A program made the position numbers and the translations under genes. Positions 5,853 through 5,903 of a stretch of 5,903 nt of DNA are shown here, piece after piece. This DNA is from Candidatus Zhuqueibacterota bacterium 4484_188 (GTDB taxonomy: Bacteria > Calditrichota > Calditrichia > RBG-13-44-9). The stretch's first letter is position 1. Each line of letters begins with the position of its first letter. Below the pieces are notes generated by a model. That model made no database searches. It was not told the DNA's origin and was given only the letters and a program-made list of their open reading frames with translations. Location of the stretch: assembly GCA_002049825.1 (NCBI GenBank), contig MVCZ01000140.1:1-5903 (forward strand), read 5' to 3'.

Positions 5853-5903
5853 TTGATTTTTTTATCTCCTTTTAAGAACCTACCAGCACAGACCTTCATA
5901 ATT

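Noticed and set aside
5880..5903. Possible C-terminus of an upstream gene (NYEGLCW, TAG at 5882-5880)
   Set aside because: Seven codons are too few to assign; the spacing of 27 bases to the next start would fit an operon, but another frame is open across the same bases.

Overview
This window looks like part of a cell-surface polysaccharide or glycosylation locus from a moderately AT-rich Gram-negative-type bacterium, perhaps of the Bacteroidota/Calditrichota (FCB) kind. That placement is an inference from protein style, such as an exported protein with a possible FG-GAP-like start and a glycosyltransferase with an N-terminal anchor. Nothing in the window fixes the taxon. Every gene I can support is on the minus strand.

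Layout in transcription order (right to left): (a) 5903-4715, a family 2 glycosyltransferase with C-terminal membrane helices, whose N-terminal membrane anchor lies in a different frame (5852-5721); (b) 4714-4267, a gap of about 450 bp holding only an orphan reading frame; (c) 4266-2982, a HAD-UbiA fusion of the polyprenyl-phosphate phosphoribosyltransferase type, broken by a frameshift near 4190; (d) 2985-1666, a DprE1-like FAD oxidase; (e) 1653-913, a DprE2-like short-chain reductase; (f) 912-366, a long gap without a convincing gene; (g) 365-1, the N-terminal 121 codons of a secreted protein that runs off the left edge.

Genes c, d and e are tightly packed: a 4-bp ATGA overlap between c and d, and 12 bp between d and e. 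Together they encode the pathway known from mycobacteria for the arabinofuranose donor. UbiA joins PRPP to polyprenyl phosphate, a phosphatase removes the 5-phosphate, and DprE1/DprE2 epimerise ribose to arabinose through a 2-keto intermediate. A HAD domain fused to UbiA is a natural candidate for the phosphatase step.

The notable point is damage. In both the fusion gene and the glycosyltransferase the N-terminal part is out of frame with the rest, and in both cases family-typical sequence also appears to be missing at the break. The HAD part also has Glu for the second motif I Asp and seems to lack the motif IV stretch in frame. Both frame breaks sit on small inverted repeats. The window may therefore show a decaying pathway, deletions at hairpins, or sequencing/assembly errors at hairpins. 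DprE1 and DprE2 are intact, which favours recent damage or error over long decay.
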